A stretch of DNA of 64,000 nt. Source: Bin87 sp965220055. Lineage in GTDB: Bacteria > Chloroflexota > Dehalococcoidia > Lucifugimonadales > UBA3495. The notes under the pieces are model-generated. The model was not told where the DNA came from, made no database searches, and saw only the letters and a list, made by a program, of their open reading frames with translations. The translations under genes were made by a program, and so were the position numbers. Shown here in pieces: positions 34,074 through 43,000 of the stretch (positions are counted from its first letter, which is position 1; every line of letters begins with the position of its first letter). The stretch covers positions 2,294,001 through 2,358,000 of the forward strand of contig CBDCPE010000004.1 in the NCBI GenBank assembly GCA_965220055.1, written 5' to 3'.

Positions 34074-34535
34074 CTACAGACGCTCCAGTAACTTTGCAAT
34101 CTGATCGGTGTGGTTCATGTCGGATTCCCACTCGCAGATCACACCGTGTTCGTCGATGACAACTGCGGGCCTTTTCCCGTCTGACGGGTCTTTGACGTAC
34201 CTCTCCCCATCGAGAGCGGACATGCCTAGCTCAATGCCTGCTCGTCGATCAGGGTCGTTCAGGACCGCGAACGGAAGCTGCTCTTTCTCGACCCACTGGC
34301 GTGCAGCATCCAAGCTTCCGTCATGGATTCCGAACAGCACGACGTTCCTCTCGGTGAACTCGGCAGCATGCTCTCGGTACCCAAGAGCCATGCGGGTTCA
34401 ATTACCACCGCCCGGACTCGTGAAGAAGTACAGCAGGACCTTTTGTCCGCGAAGACTGCTAAGGGATATCGTCTGTCCATCGCTGGACTGAAGTGTGAAA
34501 TCGGAAATCGTCTTCCCGATGTAAGTTTCCATCAT
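34074..34535 (-). CDS. Peroxiredoxin (AhpC/TSA, Bcp-like) with in-frame UGA, probable selenoprotein
   Basis: One frame runs from ATG 34535 (or 34532) to the stop at 34074 except for a TGA at 34400-34398. The 153-codon length is normal for Bcp-type peroxiredoxins. Before the TGA the protein reads GKTISDFTLQSSDG and VLLYFFTSPGGGN. After it comes TRMALGYREHAAEF and the rest of the thioredoxin fold (VLNDPDRRAGIELG, KRPAVVIDEHGVI). The TGA is codon 46, exactly where the peroxidatic cysteine (PGCT in Bcp) belongs, and a SECIS-like hairpin follows. Selenocysteine is therefore the best reading. A plain Cys-to-stop mutation is the alternative. Confidence 0.75.
34366..34393 (-). promoter_or_regulatory. 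SECIS-like hairpin just after the UGA codon
   Basis: Beginning 5 nt after the UGA, the mRNA can form GCAU-G-GCUCU pairing with AGAGC-AUGC, nine canonical pairs with one bulged G, closed by a loop UGGGUACCG that may pair further through GG/CC. The apical loop starts about 15-18 nt after the UGA and has G among its first bases, as bacterial SECIS elements require. Confidence 0.65.
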
Positions 34536-34623
34536 TGCCGTCCTTTCCGGTGAGACTTAATAGAACCGACGCACGCATGGCAGAACCGTTCCCCATGCAG
34601 TTGCTGGGCTGCACGGAGTCTAG

Positions 34624-35010
34624 GCGTTTCTCACCGCCAATGCACACCTACTGGCATTTGCCGTCCCGGTCGAGGCGGACGCGTCGCAGGATGATGGGGA
34701 AGGCGTTGAGTGGCGGGACGTCAGCTGCTACGAGACGGGTGACGCGAGCCTGGTGGTACACCGGAACGCTGACGACGGGAGTGTGTACAGCCTGTCCCAC
34801 GCGCCCACCGGCCGGGTGATACTCACGGAGGCGACCGGGTCGCCGGATCCGCTGATCGAGCTGGCCAACCGACTGGGCCGGATGACGGACTGGGCGGCGC
34901 TGGACGCTGCTGAGGGGATCAACCAGCTGGTCCCCCCGGGTCAGGAGGCGAATCATCGCGGAGGTCGACCGGTCCATCCGCAATATCAGGCTGAGGCCGG
35001 CGGCGGATGA
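34624..35010 (+). pseudogene. Fragment of an unidentified protein
   Basis: An open frame directly after a TAG reads FLTANAHLLAFAVPVEADA, then VEWRDVSCYETGDASLVVHRN and GRVILTEATGSPDPLIELANRL. It looks like real protein but has no start codon with a ribosome site (a GTG occurs at 34753). I recognise no family. It is probably 5'-truncated. Confidence 0.35.
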
Positions 35011-35040
35011 TGGGGTGTAGCGGGTGTAATGATACTGGGG

Positions 35041-35069
35041 GCGCTTCGCGCAATAGTCATTACGTAAAT
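35041..35069 (+). repeat. 3' end of the dispersed repeat, copy E
   Basis: Only the last 29 bases of the family (TTCGCGCAATAGTCATTACG and the following TAAAT) are present, which suggests that the truncation happened here. Confidence 0.6.
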
Positions 35070-35353
35070 CCGACTGTCAAGAGGCAGGTACCTGAAGAGG
35101 CGAGGAATGAGAATGGACCTTGACACGATCTGCATCTTGGGTCGAAGCGCGGTGCAGGACACTTGCAATCCATTAGCGGAAGTATCATGAAGCTGATGCT
35201 GGCGCCGTGACTGAGCAGTCGCAGGCTCATGGGGCCGAATGCGCATCGCGAGCTGTGGTGGCCTCCGGCGTGGACTGACCGAGGCCCTGGTGGTCGGGTT
35301 TCTGTTTTCCGGCGGTCAGAGGCGATGGGCTTGTCTATGCGAAAAGCCGTTCG

Positions 35354-35857
35354 TCAGCGGTTTCTCAATAGTGTTATGGTGGCGATGGCGGTCCGTTCTT
35401 CGGTGGAAAGTGCGAGAAAGTCTTGGATGGCGGTTTCGGCTTGGCTGAGTCGGTGTTGGGCGGCCGTGGCATTGAATTTGCTGGCAGGGTTGTAGTCAGC
35501 GCGGATTCGAGCGTTGTATAGGGCACCCAAGGTTATGGCGAAGGCTTCGCCGTTCGCGGACAGGGATATTCGATATCTCTCCAGGTTCCCAGTGGCCTGG
35601 CGGTGGGATGAACCTCTGTAAACGCGCATCCATGCGTCAATGGCGAGTTGGTTAGTCGGTTGGCCGACGATCATTTCCGCGTTGCTCTCGCACAGGGCGT
35701 GGTAAGCGGCGTAATAGGCGGTGCTAATGGCCCGGTGAGCGTCGGCTCGTGTGGCAGCACTCGGCGGCGTTAGGCAGCGGCGTGCGCTGTCGATCAGATC
35801 TTGCCAGTCAAGGGGCGTATGCGCTTGGACCGGCCGCGATTGGGAGCCCGTGGTCAT
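35354..35857 (-). CDS. HEPN-domain protein, putative toxin of a two-gene system
   Basis: The 167-residue product has the HEPN-type helix RADAHRAISTAYYAAYHAL and later LYNARIRADYNP, where some HEPN groups carry R..ADY in place of the catalytic R-x4-6-H. The start overlaps the stop of the gene upstream by four bases (ATGA). Two small, overlapping genes with AGGAGG before the first resemble a toxin-antitoxin operon, but the partner is not a nucleotidyltransferase. Function is inferred only. Confidence 0.65.
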   Translation of the reverse strand: MTTGSQSRPVQAHTPLDWQDLIDSARRCLTPPSAATRADAHRAISTAYYAAYHALCESNAEMIVGQPTNQLAIDAWMRVYRGSSHRQATGNLERYRISLSANGEAFAITLGALYNARIRADYNPASKFNATAAQHRLSQAETAIQDFLALSTEERTAIATITLLRNR

Positions 35858-36141
35858 AGGATGGTTTGTTCTTCATCGGCGTAGTCGATGGCGGGCACCG
35901 GGTCGAAACCCCGTTCCGACAGTTTGTTGTGGATCTGAACTTCGATCTGGGTCAACTGGCGCGGGTCCATGTCAGGGTGCCCGGCCTTCAGGTAGACGGT
36001 GACATAGTGGAACAGCTGGCCCTCGTGGCTGAATGAATCGGGTATGACGCGGGCGATCTGGAACTCATCGCCGAGCTGATTGGTTAGTTCCAAATGGACC
36101 ATGTCGGCGGCGTCCGCCAAGCGTGGAGTTTTGCTAGTCAT
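35854..36141 (-). CDS. Small partner of the HEPN protein
   Basis: The 95-residue acidic product (MTSKTPRLADAADMVHLELT...) contains FHYVTVYLKAGHPDMDPRQL and IEVQIHNKLSERGFDPVPAI. No known family. AGGAGG lies 8 nt before the ATG. It precedes and overlaps the HEPN gene, the usual place of an antitoxin. Confidence 0.6.
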   Translation of the reverse strand: MTSKTPRLADAADMVHLELTNQLGDEFQIARVIPDSFSHEGQLFHYVTVYLKAGHPDMDPRQLTQIEVQIHNKLSERGFDPVPAIDYADEEQTIL

Positions 36142-36495
36142 CGAAGTACCTCCTGACAGGGTTCGTTAGACTATTCTACCGGTTTCCCCAATGTCAATCT
36201 GGAGGCGGTTACAGACAGGGCAATCGCATTACAAATGTTCTACAAGGGTTTCAGCACCAGCCAGACCGCCAAAAACCGTTGGGTGAGGGAAATGAGGACG
36301 ACGTTGAAAGGTTTGGGCGTTGGAACCCGACAAATGTCGGCATAATGGCGGTGCAGTCACCCGTAACCCCTTGGTTCTGGATGGAAACAGCATTTGACTT
36401 CTCAATAATCTGAGGCGTCCATTATGCCAAATACGCTACATGCGATTGCCCTGCGGTTACAGATGCCTCGCCGCACGTAAAATTGGAGTACACCT
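36142..36495. other. Intergenic region before an IS630 relic
   Basis: It should hold the promoter of the minus-strand HEPN operon. No gene is seen. Confidence 0.4.
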
Positions 36496-37538
36496 ATGGT
36501 CAACTCGGCGCGCGTCATCAATCGGGCGCGCATCCTGCTCAAGACCGATGAGGGCTGGAACGCGTCCCAGGTGGCGGCGGCGTTGGACACGTCGCAGCGC
36601 ACGGTGTTCCGCACCAAGCGGCGGTACGCCGAGGAGGGATTGGACGGTGTGCTCCACGACCATCCCCAAGCCAACCGGTATCGCAAGCTGGATGATCGCT
36701 GCGAAGCCCACCTGATCGCCCTGGCGTGCAGCGACGCTCCCGAAGGCCACGACCACTGGACCCTGCGCCTGCTGGCCGACAAGGTAGTTGAGTTGGGCGT
36801 GGTGGAGAGCCTGTCATACGAAACGGTGCGGCTCCGGCTCAAAAAACACCCTCAAGCCCTGGCAAAAGCGACAGTGGTGCATCTCCCAGATGAACGGGGA
36901 GTTCGTCGCCGCCATGGAGAACGTGCTGGACCTGTACGCCGAGCCCTACGACCCCAGTCGGCCGGTGGTGTGCTTCGACGAGACCTCCACCCAACTGCTG
37001 GCGGACGTCCGACCGCCGTTGCCCGCCCAGCCGGGGCGACCGCGGCGTCAGGACTACGAGTATCGCCGGGCTGGCACCCGCAATCTCTTCCTGACCTGTG
37101 AGCCGCTGGCCGGCTGCCGCCACGTGGCCATCACCGAACGCCGCACCATGCCGGACTTTGCTCTCCAGATGCGCTGGTTGGTGGATGAGGCCTACCCCGA
37201 CGCGACCGTGGTCCGCGTGGTGCTGGATAAAACCTGAACACTCACCGCATGGCGTCGTTGTATGAGACCTTCCCACCGGCCGAAGCGCGGCGTATCGCCA
37301 AACGCCTTGAGTTTCACCACACGCCCAAACACGCCAGTTGGCTCAACATCGCGGAAATCGAGTTCAGCATACTGACCCGAGCCTGTCTGCAGGGACGCCA
37401 CGGCAACGACGCGGCTTTGGCTCGAGCCAGCAACGCCTACGAGGCCCAGCGCAACGCCGCCAAGGCCACCATCAACTGGCGCTTCAGCACCCAGGACGCC
37501 CTCTATCCCTACAATTCCTAAATTGATCCGGTACTAGC
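36496..37538 (+). mobile_element. Decayed IS630 type A element
   Basis: The encoded transposase matches the CRISPR-borne copy (RVINRARILLKTDEGW, then PVVCFDETSTQLLADV) but lacks the true N-terminus, shifts frame near an A-run at 36841-36846 and again at about 37228, where VVRVVLDKT is followed by a stop and the next frame resumes NTHRMASLYETF. The right end keeps GGTACTAG near 37530-37537. It is inactive. Confidence 0.8.
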
Positions 37539-37549
37539 CCGCGACTGCG

Positions 37550-38623
37550 TCACAACTGCACTTCGCGGACCGCATCGCAGAAATTCGCAAGTAGTGTCAT
37601 TTCCGATGCACTAAGTGGATCCCTAAAGTGCATGAGTCGGTTGCGGTAATCGCGGACTTTGTCCAAGGCCTCAATAAATTCAATGCGTTCAAAAGGCATG
37701 TCAAGTGCGCACCAATTCTGCGGAAATTCCAACACCCGCTTCAAATCGCCCATCGTCAAATCTTCGAGGTTCGAGATTGCCCCGCTCCCTGTGATCTCTC
37801 CGTCAGTTAGGAAATCGAGGACGTGCTGTTGCCCCAACCGAATCCGCAGCAGAGCACGGAGACGTTCTTCGACTTCGCCTATCCGTTTGAATGGATCGAC
37901 CAACTCAGCAAACTCTTCCGCCAAGTCCCAAGCAGTAACAATTCCTTGGAGCCTGTTATCTCGGCCCACCACTAGAACGACGTCATGGATACTCAACTGG
38001 TCGACCACCGATTTTAGGTCAGTTTGGGTATCGGCGAACGGAACCTCTTTATCCATACAATTCCCTACGGTGGTCTGTTGGCCCCTCATCAGCGCTTTCG
38101 CAATAGACTGGAAAGAAACGATGCCTTTGACGTCTTTTTGAAGAGGCGTCGCGCTATTCGCAACCACTAACTGGGAGTATTTGTTCAAGACCATCTTGGT
38201 ATAAGCCTTCCGAATAGAGGCCTCTGGAGCGACCCACTCGACCAACCTGTTCGCCGACTCTAGCTCGGACACGTTGAATGCAGGTTCAGGTAAATTAAAG
38301 TCGTTGTCCTCTGCGTCCTGGTAAGGAGCGCCATCGACTTCAGCATCCAATGTGTCTGGGCCGTCGGCCAGATCGACCGCGCCTATACCATCCCCATCCC
38401 TAAGTGCGAAGCGTATACGTGGATGCGTGAATGGCATCTCGGAATCGATCTGAGGATACGTCACCAGTCCGAGTGCATCTAGAGTTTCGTTGATCTCTTG
38501 AATGACTTCGGCTCTACGCCTCACGTATCCAAATGCGCCAAGTACGTTCTGCCCCATCTTGCGTTGACGGCGACCTGACCTCAATTCGGTCCGTATCGCT
38601 TCTAGGTACTCCCTTCCAGTCAT
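37550..38623 (-). CDS. CBS-domain pair fused to a HEPN-like domain
   Basis: I chose the ATG at 38623 since GAGGAG precedes it; the frame is open to 38812. The 357-residue product has an N-terminal helical part (residues 1-60), two CBS motifs (about 125-180 and 185-238, with VVLVVGRDNRLQGIVTAWDLA) and a helical C-terminus with RNRLMH at 327-332, which fits the HEPN R-x4-H catalytic motif. CBS pairs bind adenine nucleotides. A nucleotide-gated RNase is thus plausible, an inference from the domains. It stands alone between an IS630 relic and a repeat. Confidence 0.65.
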   Translation of the reverse strand: MTGREYLEAIRTELRSGRRQRKMGQNVLGAFGYVRRRAEVIQEINETLDALGLVTYPQIDSEMPFTHPRIRFALRDGDGIGAVDLADGPDTLDAEVDGAPYQDAEDNDFNLPEPAFNVSELESANRLVEWVAPEASIRKAYTKMVLNKYSQLVVANSATPLQKDVKGIVSFQSIAKALMRGQQTTVGNCMDKEVPFADTQTDLKSVVDQLSIHDVVLVVGRDNRLQGIVTAWDLAEEFAELVDPFKRIGEVEERLRALLRIRLGQQHVLDFLTDGEITGSGAISNLEDLTMGDLKRVLEFPQNWCALDMPFERIEFIEALDKVRDYRNRLMHFRDPLSASEMTLLANFCDAVREVQL

Positions 38624-38840
38624 GACTGCTCCTCGCCCTCCTAATCCGCCGCCGTGAATCCAAATCAAGTAGCTAATCCAGGATTTCCCATATTGGGAGT
38701 CTTCAGGTTCAATGGGCATCCCAAACGAGATGATGGCATTATAGTCAGGTCCTGCAAGGACACTCAATCGCAGGTCTATCCGATGAGGGGTGCGATTCCT
38801 GCCGTGAACCATGCTTCTTGTCCGTCTTTGTCGTCTTCAG

Positions 38841-39045
38841 GCGCATTGCCTCGAATCAAATGTTACCGAACTTCGTTCGCACGAGATCCCTTAATGGATC
38901 CAGCCATGAAATTGGAAATATCTGGCCAGCGTCGTCAGGAAACTCCACCGCAACGCATCGTGAACCCGATGTGGCCATCCATCCTTCCGGTGTCCTCCGC
39001 CTTATTGATACCCGCGGTGGTTCGCGCAATAGTCATTACGTAAAT
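38841..39045 (+). repeat. Dispersed repeat of about 205 bp, copy D
   Basis: From GCGCATTGCCTCGAATC to AGTCATTACGTAAAT. Similarity to copy C continues on the right into the IstB remnant. Confidence 0.7.
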
Positions 39046-39115
39046 CGCTCCGTGCGGGAATTCCGCCCACAGGCCAGATAATGAGGTGGTCCACCTCACT
39101 AACGCTGGGCTCGTG

Positions 39116-39270
39116 TTATAGCGTGTAAACAGCGAATGGCTGGGCGGTGAGCCGGTGCAGCCCCAGGTCGTCGAGGATGAGCAGCTCTGGGGACAGGAAG
39201 GACCGGAAGGTACGGTCCGCCGAGTTGTCGGCCCTAGCCTGAGCCATGGCCTTGAAGAAGTCGGCGGCAT
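39116..39270 (-). pseudogene. IstB (IS21 ATPase) remnant, copy 2
   Basis: Read on the minus strand it encodes FKAMAQARADNSADRTFRSF and then LSPELLILDDLGLHRLTAQP, the Walker B region of IstB, ending in a stop at 39116. It is better preserved than the copy at 29575-29716. Confidence 0.7.
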
Positions 39271-39423
39271 GGCTGAAACGCAAGTTAGTGGCGATCCCGC
39301 ATGTTATTACTGATCAGCGAACGATTATCTAAACCCGGGCGGTTTTTGTCCGGAGCTGCCGGGTTCCCGCTTTCGCAGGAACGACGGGTAGGCTTGGTTT
39401 AGGTACTTATTCACGCATCAGTA

Positions 39424-39460
39424 AAAGCACGGCGTGCCTTTTCAACGCACACCGTGCTTT
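39424..39460 (-). terminator. Intrinsic terminator of the second AlbA_2 gene
   Basis: AAAGCACGGCGTGC pairs with GCACACCGTGCTTT (39447-39460) with one G-U or mismatch position. On the minus strand the hairpin follows the stop at 39462 and is succeeded by a T-rich tail. Confidence 0.8.
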
Positions 39461-39461
39461 T

Positions 39462-41156
39462 CTATTCGTTTTTCTCATAGCGGACATTACGGCCGCGGGT
39501 TCCCACGCGACGTAAGGCTGCCTCGGACACCAGCCGGTTCAGCAGTCGGTAGGCCTGGGGATACGTGATGTCGCATAGATTGGCCGCGATCGTACGTGAA
39601 ATGGAACCATGCTCCTCAACGTACCGGCACACCAGGTCGCCATGCCCGGCGGGTTCAACACGTCGCCGCTGGTCACCCGCACCGTCGCCGATTCGCCGGG
39701 CCGCGCCCTCCGACAATTGGTACCAATGCCGCTCCCCTGCGCCCTGCCCAGAAATCAGGCCTCGCCCCTCCAGCTGTTTCAGGACATCCTGCGCTGCGAC
39801 CTCCTCCCTCTGCAGCACCGCAGCTGCGTTGAGCGCCGTCATCCGACCCTCGCGTGCCAACGCGGTCAGCACCAGCAAGTCCTCCAGGGAGAGTGGAAGT
39901 GGGGAGCGCCCTTCCTCAACCACCAGCCGTACCAATCCCAGATTGGGCTCGCCTCCGGCCAGCGCCAGAGTGACGCCGGTCTCAGTGCTGCGTTCGTAGG
40001 AGGGCGCGGCACGGCCGTTACGCAGCTGCTCGTAGAATATGGTGTCAATGCCCCGCCCGGTGCGCTCCACGATGCCAGCGCGTTTGAGCGCGTCGGCCAA
40101 CAGTGGATTGCGCGGCCGCGGCGCCGTCACCAGCAGATTGTCCAACCGCACCCCCGCCGGAAACCCGCCGGGATTGGAGACCTCCAAGCGGTCTGCTCGC
40201 CACTGGATATGCACCGCCCCCAGACTGGTGTAGTCCCGATGAACCAGAGCATTGGCGACGGCTTCCCGGAAGGCACGCTCCGCATACTCGGCGACACCCA
40301 CGCGGGTCATACCAACCAGCACCTCACGCTCCCGGTTCCGCGCCCGAAAACGGGCCGATAGTTCTTCCAGCACCCGGAGCAGCGGCCCGCGGAAGAAATC
40401 GTTGACCAGCACGTCGGTGCCCGAGATCTCCTGAAAGGCAACCTCGTGGGTCGGTAGAGCAGAAGCCAAAACGTCTTCCCGTCCAAAGAGGAGCAGCCCC
40501 AGTACTCTCACGGTTTCCTCACCGCTGCGGGATTCCAGCGCACCCAACGCTCTGGCCAGCTCAACGTTGCTGAGGTCAAGCAGCGCTTCATCCCCGCGAG
40601 TCCGGTTCTCGCGGATGGATCGGCGGTAGCGATCGAACTCCAGCGGGTCCAGAGCGTCCATGCCCACGCCGTCCAGCGGGAGGGCGGAATGATCCAGCAG
40701 ACCGTGATGAGCCTGCTGCGACTGCATCTCATGGAAATGGAAGGGTACACAAGCGGGTTTGCCGTCGCCTCCGATTGTCCGCCGCAGGTAACGCCCATCT
40801 GCGGTGCCAACAGGCTGGCGCATCGCAGGCACTTCCACCACCAGGACTTCATGCCCGTTCACCTCAGCAACTTCCACCCGGATGGAAAGAGATGGCCGAG
40901 TACGATTCGCAACCAGCGCCTGAACGCGAAGAGGGTCAATACCGGAGGATTCATGACGGGCCCGGGCGCCGCTGACGCGGCCGTCATCCTCAACTCCAAC
41001 CAGCAGCCACCCGTAGCCCTCGCCGCTCCGGTTCGACAGGCAAACTACCGCTTCGACCAGGTCGCGGTCGGATAACGAACCGGCTTCCTCACCTTTGAAC
41101 TCGACAGCCGCGGTCTCGCCTTGCTGGATCAATGATTTCAGAGTCTCCGCCGTCAA
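39462..41156 (-). CDS. AlbA_2 (Schlafen-like) and HATPase regulator, copy 2
   Basis: A 564-residue protein nearly identical to the one at 29795-31489. It has the same AlbA_2 domain (AAVEFKGEEAGSLSDRDLVE), the HATPase-like part (ANALVHRDYTSLG) and the C-terminal winged helices. Differences cluster in the linker before the last winged helix. The TTG start at 41156 is shared with copy 1. Both copies have the same terminator, IstB remnant and dispersed repeat downstream, so a cassette was duplicated. Confidence 0.8.
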   Translation of the reverse strand: MTAETLKSLIQQGETAAVEFKGEEAGSLSDRDLVEAVVCLSNRSGEGYGWLLVGVEDDGRVSGARARHESSGIDPLRVQALVANRTRPSLSIRVEVAEVNGHEVLVVEVPAMRQPVGTADGRYLRRTIGGDGKPACVPFHFHEMQSQQAHHGLLDHSALPLDGVGMDALDPLEFDRYRRSIRENRTRGDEALLDLSNVELARALGALESRSGEETVRVLGLLLFGREDVLASALPTHEVAFQEISGTDVLVNDFFRGPLLRVLEELSARFRARNREREVLVGMTRVGVAEYAERAFREAVANALVHRDYTSLGAVHIQWRADRLEVSNPGGFPAGVRLDNLLVTAPRPRNPLLADALKRAGIVERTGRGIDTIFYEQLRNGRAAPSYERSTETGVTLALAGGEPNLGLVRLVVEEGRSPLPLSLEDLLVLTALAREGRMTALNAAAVLQREEVAAQDVLKQLEGRGLISGQGAGERHWYQLSEGAARRIGDGAGDQRRRVEPAGHGDLVCRYVEEHGSISRTIAANLCDITYPQAYRLLNRLVSEAALRRVGTRGRNVRYEKNE

Positions 41157-41360
41157 GAATATCGTTCTCCGTTTGCCTACCGCCTATCGAATTCCGCCCG
41201 CCATCGCCACCGCGGGCCGCCATTATCTCTATTCTATTGGAATCGGGCCACGCCCGTTCGCCTTCCCTTACCCATCAGCCCTTGTGTCAGCGCCAGGGTC
41301 CATCGCTTCGGAGAATTCGGGCTAAACTGGGTACGCGTGAGCAATATAGGAGGCTTGAAA

Positions 41361-41663
41361 ATGTTAGTGGCTAATTTTCAGCAGTACTTGCGTACCGTGA
41401 AGCGGATGAGCGAGCGAACGATTGGGAGCCGTAGCGCCAACTGCAAAAGAGCAGAGCGATACGAAGGCGATTTAGACAGGCACTTTGACAACGACCAGTG
41501 TCAAAGCCTGCTTTCGCGGTTGACATACTCCACTGATGACCAGGATAGAAAAAGAACGCAGAAACACAACGTCCCAATCAACGGTAATGTCCGAACCGGC
41601 TCTGCCACTCTGAAACAAGCTGTTAGCCTCTACGTCCAATTTCGGAGGTACAGCAACGGTTAA
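41361..41663 (+). CDS. Small protein resembling an N-terminal domain of restriction-type proteins
   Basis: AGGAGG precedes the ATG at 41361. The 100-residue product reads FQQYLRTVKRMSERTIGSR with NCKRAERYEGDLDRHF and LLSRLTYSTDD, a pattern I recall at the N-terminus of several restriction-like nucleases. No catalytic domain follows before the stop, so it is either a complete small protein or a truncated one. Confidence 0.55.
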   Translation: MLVANFQQYLRTVKRMSERTIGSRSANCKRAERYEGDLDRHFDNDQCQSLLSRLTYSTDDQDRKRTQKHNVPINGNVRTGSATLKQAVSLYVQFRRYSNG

Positions 41664-41822
41664 GCGAACGTTGGCAGTCCTGGCTGCCTTCAGTTTAGTG
41701 TTTCATGTGCCGTGCAACGCTCGGCCTAACCCAGCTTCCAGCTCGGCCGCAATGACGTAGTTCCCGTTGGTTTGGCCATCTTGTCAACGCGCTCGAATCT
41801 CCGCTCACCAACTCAGGATGTA

Positions 41823-42155
41823 CTACGACCAATAGTCGTGAACCCGCCTCAACTCTTCCAACCAATATTGGAGGTCGTCGCCCCCTCGGTGCAATCCCAG
41901 TCTCTTCGCTAGAGTGAAGAAGCCAGTCCCGGGCATGTTCTTATCTCTTCGGATTACGACGGCGGACAACAAGGGTTTTCCTGCGTCGTGTTCAGCCCGA
42001 CTTATGTCGTCTAGAATGTCGGCGATTTGATTTCGATCCTGCGGAGAATCCATATTCAAGCCAGCGAGGGGAGCGACGTCGGAGTAGTTGACAACCTGAC
42101 CGCTCCTGGCAACTCTGAGTAGTTCCTCATATATGGTCTGTGTTCCTGTAAGCAT
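41823..42155 (-). CDS. Conserved small hypothetical protein
   Basis: AGGAGG lies 8 nt before the ATG at 42155. The 110-residue product contains NYSDVAPLAGLNMDSPQDRN, KPLLSAVVIRRDKNMPGTGF and FFTLAKRLG. I have seen this pattern in conserved hypothetical proteins of mobile regions, but know no function. Confidence 0.6.
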   Translation of the reverse strand: MLTGTQTIYEELLRVARSGQVVNYSDVAPLAGLNMDSPQDRNQIADILDDISRAEHDAGKPLLSAVVIRRDKNMPGTGFFTLAKRLGLHRGGDDLQYWLEELRRVHDYWS

Positions 42156-42600
42156 GAAGGTTCCTCCTTGTCTAGCCGGTAGGTAGTTCGAGAATATTCT
42201 GTCCGATGAGAAGTGGTTACGTCCCGTCAAATGACGGGCAAGGATTGGCGATAATCGAATGCCCCTGGCGTCAGGGCGAGGATGGTTGAAAACCGGTCGT
42301 CCGAAATGAGTGTTGGGATGCTATCTCCCTCGTCAGCAGCAGAAGTATGCGAAGCTGACGAGGGGCAGTACAATGCAGGGGCAGTCCTGCCACAAGGAGC
42401 ATCCGATGTTCAGGGTATCCGCACCTCCCAAACCGCAGACCCCCGGGCCAAGCAGACCCACCCCTCCGGCCCCGCACGAAGGTCGGCCAAGGTAAATTCA
42501 AGGCTGGGCGATGGCGGCTCTCCCGGCTCGATGACGGCCGGACGCTTTCACTTGGGAGAAGTGGTGGAGAGTTTTCTGAACCAGCCCCTTTTGGCTGGCG
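42156..42600. other. Region without a supported gene
   Basis: Open frames here are short and unsupported. Part may be the decayed 5' portion of the methyltransferase relic that follows. Confidence 0.35.
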
Positions 42601-42603
42601 TTC

Positions 42604-43000
42604 CTCCACCTGCGGCTGCGCTACCGCGTGCGTCGCCGCTGAGAACTTGGGCCGGCGGTGGACCGGCGTCGACATCTCACCCAAGGCCGTTGAGCTGGTC
42701 AACATCCGCCTGCAGCAGTCCATGGGCGACCTGTTCCACAATCGGCTCGTAACTGCCCGAACTGACATCCTCAGGCGCACCGACATCGACGCTCCGGTGC
42801 CCTCCGTCAGAACAAGCACGTCCTGCGCGGCCAGCAGGAAGCTCGGTGCAACGGGTGCCGCCGCGAGTTCCCGTTCCGCGTCCTTGAGGTGGACCACATC
42901 ATCCCCCGTAGAGGCGGCGGCCAGCATGACATCGAGAACCTGCAGCTGCTGTGCGCCCACTGCAATCGGGTCAAGGGTGACCGGCCACAAGAGTATCTAG
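42604..43000 (+). pseudogene. DNA methyltransferase fused to an HNH domain, frameshifted 3' end
   Basis: One frame reads ATACVAAENLGRRWTGVDIS and PKAVELVNIRLQQSMGD, the SAM-binding C-terminal side of an N6/N4 DNA methyltransferase. After a frame change near 42780-42800 another frame reads ARCNGCRREFPFRVLEVDH and IIPRRGGG, DIENLQLLCAHCNRVKGDRP, an HNH endonuclease domain. The IS630 at 43000 sits directly at its stop. It is a relic of a combined modification and cleavage enzyme. Confidence 0.6.
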
